Part shown: one piece after another, positions 5,025 through 6,242 of the stretch
Position numbering within the stretch: the first letter of the stretch is position 1
Layout: each line of letters starts with the position of its first letter
Assembly (NCBI GenBank): GCA_023415815.1
Contig: JAEZJL010000466.1
Location: forward strand, 1 to 6,242
Source: Bacillota bacterium
GTDB lineage: Bacteria > Bacillota > Clostridia > Acetivibrionales > DTU013
DNA: 6,242 nucleotides
Direction: 5' to 3'
Notes under the pieces: generated by a model
Databases searched by the model: none
What the model saw: only the letters and a program-made list of their open reading frames with translations
Told to the model about the DNA's origin: nothing
Translations under genes and position numbers: made by a program

Positions 5025-6242
5025 ATGCTCTATCCAAGAGAGAGCGAAGCGCGCGAAATCAAAGACCTGTCGGGCATATGGGAGTTCAAGCCCGACGGGA
5101 AAAACGAGGGGCACGAACAGAAATGGTATGCCTCGGGCCTTAAAGACACCATCATGATGCCGGTCCCGGCCAGCTACAACGATATCACGCAGGATCCTTC
5201 CATCCGCGACCACATCGGAGAGGTCTGGTATGAAAAGAGCTTTTTCGCTCCGGCCTCGTGGAAGGACAGGCGGGTCGTCGTCAGGGCCGGAAGCGCGACG
5301 CACAAGGCGGTCCTGTGGGTCAACGGCGTCGAGGCAGCCCGCCACAAGGGCGGATATTTGCCGTTTGAGGCCGATATTTCCGGCATCCTCGAGTACGGCA
5401 GGGAAAACCGTGTGACGCTGGCGGTCGACAACATCCTGGACTGGACGACCATACCTCCCGGAGAGATAAAAACCTATAAGGACGCAATGCATCCCGAAGG
5501 CTATCAGACACAGGAATATTTCCATGATTTTTACAACTATGCAGGGCTTCACAGGCCGGTGCTGCTGTACACGACTCCCCGCGAATATATAAAGGACATA
5601 ACCGTACATACCGGCATCGACGGCTGCAAGGGCATCGTCGAATACAGCGTCGAGCTCTCGGGCGGCAGCGCGGAGGTCAGGGTCGGCCTGCTGGACAACG
5701 GCAGGGAAATCGCGTCGGAAAACGGCCCGAGCGGCAGGTTTGTCGTCGAGGACGCCCGCTTCTGGGAGCCGGGGAACGCTTACCTGTATACCCTGTGCGT
5801 GCAGACCGTACGGCAGGGAGGGGGACTTGAAGACTGCTATCGCCTGCCCGTAGGCATCCGGACCGTAAAGGTGACGGAAAAGCAATTCCTTATAAACGGA
5901 AAGGCCTTTTACTTTAAAGGCTTCGGCAAGCACGAGGACTCGGACATAGCCGGAAAGGGTCTGAGCAATGTCGTCAATATAAAGGACTTCAACCTGCTCA
6001 AGTGGATAGGCGCGAATTCCTTCAGGACCTCTCACTACCCGTATTCCGATGAGATAATGGACCTCGCCGACCGCGAGGGCATACTGGTAATCGATGAGAC
6101 TCCCGCCGTAGGCTTCAATTTCTGGAACAGGGACGTCAAGGTCTTCTGCGAGGAGCGCGTCCACAACGAAGCCCTGGAGCACCATTTGCAGGTCATCAGG
6201 GAAATGGTCGCCAGGGATAAAAACCATCCCTGCGTGGTCATG
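5025..6242 (+). CDS. uidA: Beta-glucuronidase, glycoside hydrolase family 2 (3' end outside window)
   Basis: This is the first 406 codons of a beta-glucuronidase, which cleaves beta-D-glucuronides to glucuronate and an aglycone. There is no signal peptide, so it is cytoplasmic. It starts at an ATG 7 bases after AAGGGGG. The N terminus LYPRESEAREIKDLSGIWEF matches E. coli UidA. The sugar-binding domain carries YFHDFYNYAGLHRPV with Asp168 (E. coli Asp163). An immunoglobulin-like domain follows, then the TIM barrel with FLINGKAFYFKGFGKHEDSD, WIGANSFRTSHYPYSDE (His337) and ILVIDETPAVGFN. The window ends at DKNHPCVVM, so the acid/base Glu (E. coli Glu413) should be about six residues further on; the nucleophile and the N-x-K carboxylate-reading motif are also outside. 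From Asn365 to the next conserved LQ there are 22 residues against about 30 in E. coli, so active-site loop 1 is shorter. It is the third gene of the operon, 38 bases after the mutarotase-like gene. Confidence 0.95.
   Translation, partial: MLYPRESEAREIKDLSGIWEFKPDGKNEGHEQKWYASGLKDTIMMPVPASYNDITQDPSIRDHIGEVWYEKSFFAPASWKDRRVVVRAGSATHKAVLWVNGVEAARHKGGYLPFEADISGILEYGRENRVTLAVDNILDWTTIPPGEIKTYKDAMHPEGYQTQEYFHDFYNYAGLHRPVLLYTTPREYIKDITVHTGIDGCKGIVEYSVELSGGSAEVRVGLLDNGREIASENGPSGRFVVEDARFWEPGNAYLYTLCVQTVRQGGGLEDCYRLPVGIRTVKVTEKQFLINGKAFYFKGFGKHEDSDIAGKGLSNVVNIKDFNLLKWIGANSFRTSHYPYSDEIMDLADREGILVIDETPAVGFNFWNRDVKVFCEERVHNEALEHHLQVIREMVARDKNHPCVVM

Noticed and set aside
4764..6227. Open frame of 487 codons on the minus strand
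   Set aside because: It is antisense to the beta-glucuronidase and the end of the mutarotase-like gene. The + strand reading matches a known enzyme along its length, so the minus frame is a by-product of GC-rich codon use.

Overview
The window looks like a chromosomal segment of a Gram-positive anaerobe, most likely a member of the Clostridia (Bacillota). I infer this from strong AGGAG/GGAGG ribosome binding sites, a TTG start, heavy use of AGG (Arg) and ATA (Ile) codons in otherwise GC-rich genes, sigma-A-like promoters in AT-rich gaps, and the gene families present. No RNA gene, CRISPR array, transposase or phage gene is visible.

Left part (1-1454, + strand): the 3' end of an ABC-F ATPase (YbiT/YkpA-like) overlaps by 8 bases a complete minimal DEAD-box RNA helicase. 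Both belong to families that act on ribosomes or RNA, and the overlap suggests coupled translation.

Middle part (1456-3100): a two-gene minus-strand unit converges on the helicase. It holds a stand-alone DJ-1/PfpI-family protein followed closely by a small membrane-anchored coiled-coil protein. The helicase and the small gene end one base apart, with both stop codons inside the loop of a hairpin that could terminate transcription in both directions. The unit is driven by a good extended -10 promoter near 2456-2485. The gap at 2370-2730 is divergent and rich in dyads, including a long imperfect stem-loop at 2541-2583. Beyond it, on the + strand, lies a four-helix membrane protein of the HsmA/TIGR03987 type that starts at a TTG codon and has several histidines in or near its helices.

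Right part (3216-6242, + strand): a promoter (TTGAAA, 17 bases, TACAAT) with an overlapping dyad leads a three-gene operon. The genes are a short-chain dehydrogenase/reductase, a galactose-mutarotase-like protein of unassigned function, and a glycoside hydrolase family 2 beta-glucuronidase (GusA/UidA) that runs off the window just before its catalytic acid/base Glu. The operon is best read as a beta-glucuronide utilisation locus. The hydrolase would release glucuronate, the mutarotase-like protein may act on the sugar anomer, and the SDR may reduce a uronate-derived or related sugar. The last two roles are inferences from context.

I found no convincing wholly new system. The least explained items are the mutarotase-like protein, the shortened active-site loop of the glucuronidase, the structured intergenic region at 2487-2620, and the histidine-bearing membrane protein.
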